Positions 44,820-55,077 of a DNA stretch of 64,000 nucleotides are shown here, piece by piece; the first letter of the stretch is position 1, and each line of letters opens with the position of its first letter. The position numbers and the translations under genes were made by a program. Origin of the DNA: CAVPWP01 sp963709395 (lineage in GTDB: Bacteria > Pseudomonadota > Alphaproteobacteria > Rhodobacterales > Rhodobacteraceae); the NCBI GenBank assembly GCA_963709395.1, contig CAVPWP010000005.1:62001-126000 (forward strand), read 5' to 3'. The notes below the pieces were generated by a model. It was not told the DNA's origin, did no database searches, and saw only the letters and a program-made list of their open reading frames with translations.

Positions 44820-47262
44820 CAAGCTTCAGATTTCTTGGCTTTCCCGCCGGCTCTTTGGTAGCCATGTCGCTGAGCAATGGTGTGCGATCGGAGAGCGTGA
44901 ATGTCTCGGAGTGGGGAATGACGGGATCAGTGGAGATTTCGGTGCTGTCAGAGCAGCACATTGCTTCGGCCCCGTTCCAGATTAACCTTGAAGCCTTGGT
45001 GACGGGATTTGGGCGTGGAGGCCCCGCTACAGACCCGGGGACTACGACCCGCAGTTCCATGATATCGAATATATCTGGTCAGTCGAGAAGGTCGGAGATA
45101 GCAGTTACGCGACCTCGATCTATTCCGCAGTGCCGGAATTGCCGGACTTCATGCGGGCGAAGGGCACCAAGTACGGCAAGCATATCTGCCATGTGATCGG
45201 GAACGGAGATGTGGTACGCGGGGAGCACCAACACCTTCCGGTTCACCGGTCACGGCGATCAATCTTGCGACGGGCGCAAGCGAAACCTCGGCTGTTCTGG
45301 AAAGGACCATCGCGCACCCGGACGATTTCTTCTCCTCCGCAGAGACATTCATTGTAAGGAAATCCGGGTCGGCGACCAATCATCCTGCAACTGACTACGG
45401 CTATTACTCAGAAATCACATCGGCCATCGACGCTATTGGCAACTCGTCGCTGACGAAAGCGCGAATTGTCGCCGAAAGAGGTTATTCATACGCTGGTCGG
45501 ACGCGCAACCTAGACAACGCCACGGGCACCGCAATTCTCTATGATGTGTGGGGAAGCAGCGGGACCGCAGACGTGGACGCAAGCGCCAACAGCGCCTTCA
45601 ACATCGAAAACATCGGCGCAAACTACGCCAGTTTTCAGGTTTCCGGCTTCAATTTGACCTATGACGGAACGGGAGACGGTCGAGCCTTTACATGGCAGGG
45701 GTCAAACGCGGTCGAGAACAAGGTCTTTACCGCCTCTGATATAACGATGAATGGCATCACCAGTCACGGCCAGAACCTTTTCGGCGACCTTGACGGATGG
45801 GCAGCTTTTTCCAACATTGAATATTTAGGATACAGGCTGAACGGGACTTTCTTGGTCGGCGGAAAGTCTCTCAGCTTCATTGGCATGAAGATGCAGCATC
45901 TGCCGACGCAAGGATCGCACAACATAGAGACGTTTGTCGAAAACGGCATAGGCGGCGGAGGTGGCTTTGGCCTGCGCACATCTGGCGGCAGCGAATTGTT
46001 CTACCTCTCGCAATGCGACTTCTTTCAGCGCCAAGGCTGGTTTGAAAACGCGCCTGGCATTGCGGACGTGCAAGCGTGGCTACGTCTCGATATGGACGAC
46101 ACGAAGCGAGTTGTCATTGAACGCTGCATGTCTGAGAATGGCTTCAACGCCATCGCACATGAAAATAAAGGTGATGGCCCGCACAATAACAACCTTTTAA
46201 TCGAAAAGTGCCTGTTCATCGGGCAGAATGATACGACGGCATTCTTCGAGGCTGACTGTCCAATGACAGTTAGAAACTGTATCTTTATCGTCCCGCCTTC
46301 TAAAACCCTGCGGCACAGCTTTAACCGCTTTATCGACGGCGTTCCGCCTGTCGGCTCGTTTCATAAGACTCTACAATAATACCTTTATCAATCTCAGATA
46401 CGACGCCGCCGCCGCGCCGATACACGAAGAGTCCAGCAACGAGCGCGTTATCCTTGCGAACAACGTGAACCACCAGCCCAACCTCGACACGCCGATCAGC
46501 GCAGGGGCTTTCAGCCTCAGTGAGATTACGATACCGCAATATGCAGGGTATTTCACGGCAAAGGATGGAGAGACGCCCCTGTATCTGGCGGACTTTGCCA
46601 GCCCCGGAACGTCGCCTTTCACAGTTGGCGAAACGGTCACAGGCCAGTCGTCGGGCGTCTCGAAGACCTACGCCGGGACCGTGGAGACATTCCAAGCGGG
46701 CAACTCCTTGGCCTTTGATATGGATGTGGTATTTGACCGACTGGATGAGGCTGCAGGTTTCGAGCGGTTCACCGCTGGCGAGGTTCTGGACGGCAGCATC
46801 GCCGGAGTAGGGGCGGCAACTCTCAGCAGCCAACGACCAAACGGGCGCGTATTCGACACCACGTCTTACGGCATCGGCGTCATTCCCCGCACTGTTACCG
46901 CGACACACCGTCTGGAATATGACGGCGGTTCTGGCATGTTCACCGAAGGGGAGACCCTGACGGCCACGGGCAAGTCCGCCACGATCTGTCAGGTCTACGA
47001 CAACGGGGATGGGACCGGCACGCTCTACCTGCGCGCCGTCTCCGGCACCTTCCTCGACAACGAGACCATAACCGACAGGCTCGGTGGCTCGGCGCGCGCC
47101 GATGGGGATGTGCGTTCGGCGGGAACGGGCGCTCTGTGGATGCCGGCCGAACGGAACCCGGCGCTTGGTGCTGCGCTGCACGATCCTGTCGCCTTGCTCG
47201 ACTTCTTCGGCAACAGGCGGCCGGCCTATCCGAGCAAGGGCGCGTTTGAAGCCGCGTTCTGA
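44816..47262 (+). CDS. Beta-helix spike/tail-fibre-like protein (about five frameshifts)
   Basis: About 813 residues after joining. N-terminal Ig/PKD-like part (PFQINLEALVTGF, DYDPQFHDIEYIWSVEKVGD), a right-handed beta-helix centre with N/S-rich turns (about residues 170-520; MKMQHLPTQGSHNIETFVENG), and a C-terminal half with repeated TxGETxTG-type strands. The frame changes at about 45012, 45038, 45205, 45240 and 46360, each explained by one extra base. The central 45.4-46.4 kb is AT-richer. Beta-helix fibres of this kind bind or cut surface glycans in phage and GTA particles. Its operon with the spike base gene favours a spike role over an enzyme of the polysaccharide pathway. Confidence 0.65.
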
Positions 47263-47341
47263 TGTCCGCGGTCGGGGCGCGTCTTGCGCCCCGTTGACGG
47301 GACCGCCATAAGGCATCGGCAGGCAGCGCGGGTTTTCCAGC

Positions 47342-48606
47342 ATGGCAGACGAAGAGACGACACCGCATGTCGCCTATCTGACCAGCCGCTATCCTGCCCT
47401 GTCGCACACCTTCATCTTGCGTGAAGTCGAGGCGCTGAGACGGCTTGGCTTCACCGTGTCTACTGCGACGATCCGTCGATCCGACCCAACGCATCTTCTC
47501 GGCCCCGAAGAAAGGGCTGAGGACGCCGCGACCTTCCGTGTTCTCGACACGGCAAGGAACCCGCTGCGCCTTCTGGCCGCCCAGGCCGCCCTCCTGCGTC
47601 ATCCCCGGCGCTACGCCGCCACCCTCGCCCTGGCACTTCGCACCCACCGTCCCGGGCTACGGGGCTTTGTCTGGCAGATCTTCTATTTTCTCGAAGCGAC
47701 GGTTCTTGCCCGGCACCTGGGGCAGATCGGGGCCGATCGTCTGCACTGCCATTTCGCAGATGCCCCCTGCACAGTGGCCATGCTGGCTTCGGCGCTGACA
47801 GGATATTCCATTTAGTTTCACGCTGCACGGACCAGCCGAGCTATTCGAACCGCGAAAGCTGGCGCCTTGATGAAAAAACCGCGCGCGCCGAGTTTGTTGT
47901 CTGCATCAGCCACTTCGCGCGGAGTCAGTGCATGTACTTTTCCGATCCAGCCCACTGGAATCGGATAAGGATCGTCCACTGTGGCGTGCGGCCGCAACTC
48001 TACAAACCTGGTGAAGCCAGCGCTCGCACAACGGATACGAGCTCGTATTTGTCGGGCGTTTGACGGCGATAAAGGGCCTCCGCGTGCTGCTCGATGCGCT
48101 TGGCAAGGCAAGCAAGGAATGCCCTGATATTCGCCTTACTTTGATTGGTGACGGAGAAGATAGAAGCGAACTGGAGGAGCTTGCTTTCGACCTGAGTACC
48201 CGCGTTCGCTTTTCAGGTGCCCTTTCGCAACGGGACGTTGCGCAACAGCTTGAAAAACGCAGACATCTTCGTTCTGCCAAGCTTTGCCGAGGGGGTTCCC
48301 GTGGTTCTCATGGAAGCGATGGCAACAGGTCTGCCTGTGATCGCGACACAGATTGCTGGGATTCCCGAGTTGGTCGAAACACGAGCATTCGGGCTATTGG
48401 TGCCTCCCGGAGATCCCGATGAACTGGCAGCCGCGATTGTTCGACTTGCGAGAGACCCACGGCTGCGCAGCAGAATGGGTAAGGCCGGATTGGACATGGT
48501 AAGGTCGGATTTCGATATCGACGAAGAGGCGAAGAGAATCGCATCGCTCTTCGCCGGAGGAGCGAGCGTTAAAGTAAGACCTGTTCCGATACAAGGAAAC
48601 AATTGA
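47342..48606 (+). CDS. Glycosyltransferase family 4 (several frameshifts)
   Basis: About 420 residues when joined. Starts HVAYLTSRYPALSHTFILREV, the pattern of EPS GT4 enzymes. The C-terminal half has VFVGRLTAIKGL, DIFVLPSFAEGVPVVLMEAMA and GLPVIAT, the nucleotide-sugar binding EX7E-type region. The frame breaks at about 47812, 47863, 48025 and 48250. Three are cured by deleting one base (for example GYSFSFTLHGPAELFEP), and the fourth needs two. Overlaps asnB as TGATG. Likely adds a sugar to the repeat unit. Confidence 0.8.
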
Positions 48607-50597
48607 TGTGTGGCCTTGCAGGTTTCCTTTGCGCCCCGGCAGCATTCAATGAAGACAGCGTGGAACAGATCATTGCTGCGATGACCGCCGCAATTCGCTG
48701 GCGAGGACCCGACTCGTTTGGTGCTTGGTCCGACCCAGCGGCTGGTATCGCACTGGGCCACGCCCGGCTATCGATCGTAGATCTATCTACCGCCGGGCAA
48801 CAGCCGATGACCAGCGCGTCAGGGCGCTACGTGGTCGCTTACAACGGGGAAATCTACAATCACGCTGATTTAAGGGCCAGACTGGAAGAAAGGGGCTCGG
48901 CACCACCCTGGAGGGGTCATTCCGACACCGAAACGCTTGTCGCTGGCCTTGATGCTTGGGGTGTCCATTCAACGATCGAACAGCTCGTTGGAATGTTTGC
49001 AATTGCTATTTGGGATCGTCACAAGCGCAAACTTCTTCTGGTGCGAGACCGCCTTGGCGAGAAACCCCTGTGCTTTGGCTGGCAAGGTCGCGGTGCCACT
49101 CGATCCTTTATCTTTGGCTCTGAGCTCTTTGCTCTGGAGGCTCATCCTTCTTTCGATAGCGGTGTGAACCGGGACAGTTTGGTCCAGATGCTGCGCTACG
49201 GTCATGTTGGCGAAGACAATTCAATCCGAGAGGGAGTTTCAAAGGTCAAGCCAGGCGAGATCGTTGAAATATCGCTCGATCACCCAGATCCGGTCTGTCG
49301 ATCCTATTGGGATGGGGGGAGCCTCGCAGCCACTGCCTCGGAACAAGACAGCAGTCATCTTTCAGCATCGGCTGCGGTCGACCAACTCGAAGCGCTCCTT
49401 TTGGATACAGTCAGTCGCCAAATGATGTCTGACGTTGCTTTGGGCGCGTTTCTTTCAGGCGGAATAGACAGTTCGATGATTGTTGCTCTCATGCAACGGC
49501 ATTCAGACAGAGCGATTCACACCTTTTCCATTGGGTTCCAAGAAGAGCGCTATAATGAAGCGGAGTTCGCAAAAGCTGTTGCGCAACACATTGGTACCAA
49601 GCACACAGAGCTGTACGTCGGAGAAGCGGAACTACTGAATGTAGTTCCAAAATTGGCTGATATCTACGATGAACCATTTGCAGATAGTTCCCAAATACCG
49701 ACTTACCTTGTCGCTAAGTTGGCACGCAACGATGTCACCGTGGCTCTATCTGGGGACGGTGGGGACGAATTGTTCTGCGGGTACCCGAGGTACTTGCACG
49801 GTAACTGGTTGGTAGGTCGCATGGGCAACTTTCCCCACGCCGTGCGTGCCGCAGCGTCGGCAATATCGCACCAGTTGCCTCGCCGTCTTTTGAATTCGGT
49901 CGTCGAGCCGTTTTCTGCCCACTCCTTTGGGAAAGGAGATGCCAGGACAACGGATTCAGAGAATTGGCGACTACGTAGAAAGTCGAAGCGTGGAGGATCT
50001 ACACCGTAAACTTGTTTCGAAGTGCCGCAATCCCCAGGCGCTTGTCACAAGAGGCGACGAACCGCCGGCCTTCTCGACACCTATCTGCCTCCTGAGGGGA
50101 GGCTAGGGCCTGCCGCGCGGATGATGCAGCTTGACATGCTAACGTATCTGCCAGACGACATCCTTACGAAGGTGGATCGTGCTACCATGGCAGTCTCACT
50201 CGAAAGCCGTGCGCCATTTCTTGATCACCGGGTCGTCGAATTCGCGTTGTCACTTCCACACAATCTGAAGTTCCGTGACGGCCAAACCAAGTGGGTATTG
50301 CGGCAAGTGCTCTACAAGTATGTCCCGCAGGATCTAATCGAACGGCCAAAGATGGGTTTCGAAGTGCCGATCGGTCTCTGGCTCAGAGGTGCTCTCAAGG
50401 AATGGGGAGAAGCGCTTCTTGATCGTGATCGCCTCCAGCGAGAAGGCTATCTTTCGCCGGATGCTGTCCGTAACCTGTGGAAAGAGCACCAAGAGGGGAT
50501 CTCGAACTGGGGTGGTGTTCTCTGGAATATCCTCATGTTCCAAACTTGGTTGGAACGAAACGGGCCGCAATCAGGGAGCCGGAAACTGCTTTCGTGA
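48606..50597 (+). CDS. asnB: Asparagine synthetase/amidotransferase, AsnB type (frameshifted)
   Basis: About 660 residues when joined. Starts MCGLAGFLC with the glutaminase nucleophile Cys2. The synthetase domain has the ATP loop LSGGIDSSMI and the later SGDGGDELFCGYPRY. Frame breaks near 49940 (one extra base) and near 50085 (ending in TYLPPEGRL). In sugar clusters such AsnB-like enzymes (for example WbpS) can amidate uronic acid residues, which is a plausible role beside a glucuronate epimerase. Clearly less GC-rich than neighbours, suggesting transfer. The 3' end overlaps the convergent glycosyltransferase by 27 bases. Confidence 0.88.
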
Positions 50598-51515
50598 ACC
50601 GAATTCTGCTTCCCGCTCTGCCTCCACCTCCGCCACCGCGCGCTTCTTTCCGACACGAAGGACGCGGCGCTGATAGGCGCGGATGAAGCGGCGAAGCTCG
50701 GGGTCGTCGTGCTGTTGCACACCGCGCGCCCAGGCGCCGAAATAGCCCTGAAGCGTGGCGAGGCCGCCCAGGATATAGGGCGGGTGGGCCATCTTCTTGA
50801 TTGCCGTCGCGGCAAAGTAGACCGGATCCGAGCCCATGTAGTACTGGCCGAAGCCATGGCGGCGGCGACCGGTCAGGATACCCTGCTGGCTTGACCCCAT
50901 GGGGCGCAGATGTTCGAAGCGCAGCTCGGGCGCGTCCCAGCTGACGACCGACCAGCCAAGCTGCCGGGCCTTGTGGCAGTCGATCCCGTCCCACATGACC
51001 TCGCGGACGAAACCGCCGATCTCTTCGAAACAGGCGCGGCGGAAGAACTTGGTCATCCCAAGCGAGACATCATCGCCGATCTTCTCGCTCACCATCTCGC
51101 CCCGCGCGTTGCGGAAATAGGCCTTGCCCGAACAGGTGCCGATGCGTGGATTGTCCTCCATCCGCCGGACGAGTTCCTCGAAGTAGCCGTGCGGAAGATC
51201 GAGGTCGAGGTCGAGCTTGCACAGATAGTCGAACGCCTTGGGGTCGACGGTGTCGTAGCCGTAGTAGAATGCCTCGATCACCCCCGGCCCGACGGCGCGA
51301 TGGCCGCGGTCGGGCTTGGCGACGACCCGGATCCAGTCATGGCGGGCGGCATAGTCGGCAAGGATACTTGGCGTGTCATCGGTCGACCCGTCGTCCACGA
51401 TGACCCAGAGCGCCGGACGCAGGCTTTGCGCCACCATGCTGTCAAGCGTGCGGCGCATGAACTCGGCCTCGTTCCGGCAGGGAGAGATGACGAGATAGCG
51501 TTGGTTCAGGCCCAT
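50571..51515 (-). CDS. Glycosyltransferase family 2
   Basis: 314 residues. GT-A motifs VIVDDGSTDDTPSIL and KLDLDLDLPHGYFEEL (DxD region), plus FRRACFEEIGGF. High GC, unlike the asnB gene it meets tail to tail. Function in repeat-unit assembly inferred from context. Sugar unknown. Confidence 0.87.
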   Translation of the reverse strand: MGLNQRYLVISPCRNEAEFMRRTLDSMVAQSLRPALWVIVDDGSTDDTPSILADYAARHDWIRVVAKPDRGHRAVGPGVIEAFYYGYDTVDPKAFDYLCKLDLDLDLPHGYFEELVRRMEDNPRIGTCSGKAYFRNARGEMVSEKIGDDVSLGMTKFFRRACFEEIGGFVREVMWDGIDCHKARQLGWSVVSWDAPELRFEHLRPMGSSQQGILTGRRRHGFGQYYMGSDPVYFAATAIKKMAHPPYILGGLATLQGYFGAWARGVQQHDDPELRRFIRAYQRRVLRVGKKRAVAEVEAEREAEFGSRKQFPAP

Positions 51516-51735
51516 GAGCGGGGTCTTCCATGCATTCGTATCGGCGCACCCCTGTTAGTGCAGCTGTGGCAATCGCACCACCGCAAAGCGTCCTTGCCGC
51601 GACAATCGGACAGGACACGCGGGATCATCCATCCACGGATCACAGTTCCGCAATCGCTCGGTTTTTCCTGTTTCATTGGAGCACGATCTGCTAGGAAATG
51701 CCCGTCCTCAGTTTTGTCCGCCCGATGGGAAGACC

Positions 51736-53344
51736 ATGGTATCCGTTTCGAACAGCGACTCCCTGACACAATCCGCGCGCGCTGGTACAAGCCTTGGCGG
51801 CCTGTTCTGGCTTGCTGTGGCGATTGTCGGTGCGGCGCTGTTCTTCAGCGACGGGCTCGAGGCGCTGCTGCGCGCGTGGCAAGTCCCTGAATACAGCCAC
51901 GGTCCCCTGATCCCGATCCTGTCCGGCCTGCTGTTCCTGCGACAACTCAAGGACGTGCCGATCGAGCCCGGCCCCAAGACCGACCGGTGGGTCGGGGTCA
52001 CGGTGATCCTTCTGGCGCTGTTCGTCGCGACGCTGGGCAAGATGGCGAACATCGCCGATATCGTGGCCTACGGGACGATCGTCTGGGTCGGCGGCATCCT
52101 CTTGATCAGCTTCGGCTGGAAGACGGGCAAGCAATTCTGGCCGCCGGTGCTGCATCTTGTCTTCATGTTGCCGCTGCCCGACACGCTTTACTACAAGATG
52201 TCGGCGTGGTTGCAGCTTGTGTCGTCCGAGCTCGGGGTGTGGTTCCTGCGCCTTTTGTCGGTGCCGGTCTTCCTTGAAGGCAACATCATCGACCTTGGCG
52301 TCTACAAGCTTCATGTGGCCGAAGCCTGTTCGGGCCTGCGCTATCTTTTTCCGATCCTCAGCTTTTCCTACATCTTCGCGGTGCTCTATCGCGGACCGAC
52401 CTGGCACAAGGCGGTGCTTTTGCTGTCAGCCGCGCCGATCACCGTGCTGATGAACTCGGTCCGGATCGCCATCGCCGGATACATCGTGAACAACTTCGGT
52501 CTCGAATGGGTCGAGGGCTTTTCGCACTTCTTCGAAGGCTGGGTGATCTTCCTTGCCTGCATCCTGATCCTGTTCGCCCTTGCCCGGATCCTTCTGTTCT
52601 TCAACGACCGGGACATGAGCCTGGCCGAGGCGCTTGACCTCGACACGACCGGGCTTGGCACGCAGGCGATGCGCATCCGCTATGTGCTGCCGTCGGCGGC
52701 GATGATCACCGCCGCGGTCATCACCCTGGGCGGCGCGCTGGCCTGGCAGGCGTTGCCGCAGCGCGAGATGACCGAAATCCATCGCGACTCCTTCGCTCTA
52801 TTCCCGCGAGCGATCGCCGAATGGAACGCAGGTGGGCCCCCCGCAAACACTTGGCGAATCGGTCACGCTGTCGCTCGGTGCCGACGACTATCACTCGATC
52901 ACCCTGGAGAAGCCGGGCGTGGACCAGCCCGTCGGGTTCTTCTCGGCGTGGTATGCGGACCAGACGAACGGCGGTGTCCACTCGCCCGAGGTCTGCCTGC
53001 CCGGCGGCGGCTGGGAGATTGCCTGGCTCGAGCGCACGGACATGACAGACTTCATGGGCAGCGAGACGCCGTTCATGATGAACCGCGCGATCATCCAGAA
53101 GGGCGAAACCCGGATGATGGTGTACTACTGGTTCGAACAGAAGGGTCGCCGCATTGCGTGGGATTTCGCCGCGAAGTTCTGGCTCATGGTCGACGGGATC
53201 ACCACGGGACGGACGGACGGTGCGCTGGTGCGACTGACGACGCCGATCGGCCGGAACGAAACCGACGCCGAGGCCGAAGCGCGGCTTCAGGAGGTCCTGA
53301 TCGGCCTGCAGGACACCCTGCCGCGGTTCATTCCCGACAGCTGA
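51736..53344 (+). CDS. xrtD: Exosortase with fused EpsI domain, XrtD-like (one frameshift)
   Basis: About 535 residues. N-terminal exosortase with about eight membrane helices and the catalytic triad positions Cys (EACSGLRYLF), Arg (NSVRIAIAGY) and His (GFSHFFEGW). The C-terminal soluble part (from about residue 360) is an EpsI-like domain (GVHSPEVCLPGGGWEI). The frame breaks near 52825. Deleting one base gives EWTQVGPPQTLGESV. Alphaproteobacterial XrtD processes VPLPA-CTERM proteins and sits in exopolysaccharide loci. I did not see a VPLPA-CTERM substrate in this window. ATG 51736 has GGAAG upstream. Confidence 0.8.
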
Positions 53345-54163
53345 TCAGCCGGCGAAAGGGTCGCGGTAGCGTCCGAGCTTCTGCTTGAGGATTGCCCAGA
53401 GAAACGGCGGCTCGTGCACGACATAGCGGTGCCACCGCTGGCGCGGTTCCTTCACCAGCCGGTAGAGCCACTCGAACCCCCATTCGGTGATCCACGCGGG
53501 CGGGCGGGCGAAGGTGCCGGATTCGTAGTCGATGGTTCCGCCCAGCGGCAGCCAGAGCTTCACGCCCGGCATCCGGTGGCGGTATTTGACGATGAACTTT
53601 TCCTGACGACCGCCGCCAAGGCCGACAAGACAGACGGTCGCGCCGCTGGCGTTGATTGCGTCGATCATGCGGTCGATCTCGCCCTTACGTGTCTCGAAAT
53701 CGAAGGGCGGGGCATCCGTGCCCACGATCATCTCGCGCCCGACCTTGGCGTTGACGTTTCTCGCGGCCAGGTCGGCGATGCCCGGCTTTCCGCCGCACAG
53801 AAAGACCGTCACGTCCGGGTCGTCCTTGTGGGCCATGTAGAACCGGGGGAAGTAGTCCGAGCCCGACACGCGTTCCTGCACCGGAGTGCCCAGGAACTTC
53901 GTGGCGAAGAACATGATCTGACTGTCGCAGGTGATCAGGTCGAACTGGTCGAGGATGTCGTGAAACTCGCGGTCCTGTTGAAGCTTCATGATCATGTCGA
54001 CATGCAGCGTCAGAAGAAGCCCTTCGCGGAAGTCATTGACCACCTCGTCCATGGTCACGTCGTGGACGTAGGCGTTCAGAAGCGGCACCTTGCGGCGCAC
54101 TTTCGGTGCGGACACGAGATCGCCGTTTGCGGGGGGGCGGGAATCGGCATTCACGTCGGTCAT
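53345..54163 (-). CDS. WecG/TagA/CpsF family glycosyltransferase
   Basis: 272 residues. ATG 54163 is fixed by an ATGA overlap with the next gene. Typical motifs: DLITCDSQIMFFATKFLG, GLGGGRQEKFIVKYR and LPLGGTIDYESGTFARPP. Members add N-acetylmannosaminuronate or another sugar to a polyprenyl-linked precursor. Ends next to the exosortase stop. Confidence 0.9.
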   Translation of the reverse strand: MTDVNADSRPPANGDLVSAPKVRRKVPLLNAYVHDVTMDEVVNDFREGLLLTLHVDMIMKLQQDREFHDILDQFDLITCDSQIMFFATKFLGTPVQERVSGSDYFPRFYMAHKDDPDVTVFLCGGKPGIADLAARNVNAKVGREMIVGTDAPPFDFETRKGEIDRMIDAINASGATVCLVGLGGGRQEKFIVKYRHRMPGVKLWLPLGGTIDYESGTFARPPAWITEWGFEWLYRLVKEPRQRWHRYVVHEPPFLWAILKQKLGRYRDPFAG

Positions 54164-55077
54164 GCCTCTTCGGTCTGAAGGCCCATGTGGCGCGCGACAA
54201 GATCGCGTGTGCCAAGGATGTTGGCCCGGCTGGAGGCACCGAAGACGATGGATTCGACACCGGGAAGCCCAGCGATCCACTCGATCGCCTCGTCCGCCGG
54301 GATCGCGCCCGACGCATAGACCGACATGGCGATGGCGCGGACCCGGCCCGATTGCAGCGCGTCGAGATAGCGGTCGAACCCACCACTCATCCGAAAGCCG
54401 ATCTTGTTGATGTTGGAACAGATGATCGGCCGCTCGATCCCCTCGGCCTCAAGCGCTTCAAGCAGCATGGGCATGTTCATCGTGATATAGCCGGGTTCGG
54501 CCCCGTATTTCGCCCGAACATGGTCGTGGAAGAGCCGAAGCGCCCCGGTATAGCCCATGCCGAGCAAGAGATCGGTAAAGACGTTCTGGACAAAGATCAC
54601 CGGGGTCGACAGACCGCGGAACATCTTCATCTCCATGTCGATCAGCAACGTCGCCATCCCGTCGATGTCCTTCGACGCCAGCGCCGCTCCGCCCTTGAGC
54701 GCGGTACGCAGGAACCCGTCTTCGGGCATGAAGGCCTGAAGCGCGCCCAGCATCCCGTGTTCTGTCACCGCGTTGGCGTATTTGTGGGCGTAGGGCATGC
54801 AGGGGTAAAAGGTGAAATCGGCGTAGCGCGCGGGGTCGGCACGCACCCGGTCGCAGACCTCGGCGATCCGGTCGTGGGTGGTGCACATGAAGGTCTGGAT
54901 GCCCGCGTCATAGGCGGTGTCGAGTACCTCCATGATCGCGCCGGTGTCCTGAAAACGCATCGCCTGCGCGCGCGCCTTTTCCTCGGACATGTGGTTGATG
55001 CCGAAGAACTGGTTGTCCCCGAACAGCAGCTTGGGAAGACGGGGGGCGCGCGATGCAACAGGCGTTGTGTTAAGCAC
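54160..55077 (-). CDS. Conserved polysaccharide-locus protein of unknown function
   Basis: 305 residues from GTG 55077, which overlaps the oxidoreductase stop. The core starts PKLLFGDNQFFGINHMSEEKA and includes GIQTFMCTTHDRIAEVCD, CMPYAHKYANAVTEHGMLGAL and VESIVFGASSRANI. The pattern of alternating strands and helices suggests a TIM-barrel-like enzyme, perhaps aldo-keto-like, but I cannot assign a reaction. Strict overlaps with the Gfo/Idh gene and wecG-like gene argue for a role in sugar synthesis or its control. Confidence 0.7.
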   Translation of the reverse strand: MLNTTPVASRAPRLPKLLFGDNQFFGINHMSEEKARAQAMRFQDTGAIMEVLDTAYDAGIQTFMCTTHDRIAEVCDRVRADPARYADFTFYPCMPYAHKYANAVTEHGMLGALQAFMPEDGFLRTALKGGAALASKDIDGMATLLIDMEMKMFRGLSTPVIFVQNVFTDLLLGMGYTGALRLFHDHVRAKYGAEPGYITMNMPMLLEALEAEGIERPIICSNINKIGFRMSGGFDRYLDALQSGRVRAIAMSVYASGAIPADEAIEWIAGLPGVESIVFGASSRANILGTRDLVARHMGLQTEEA

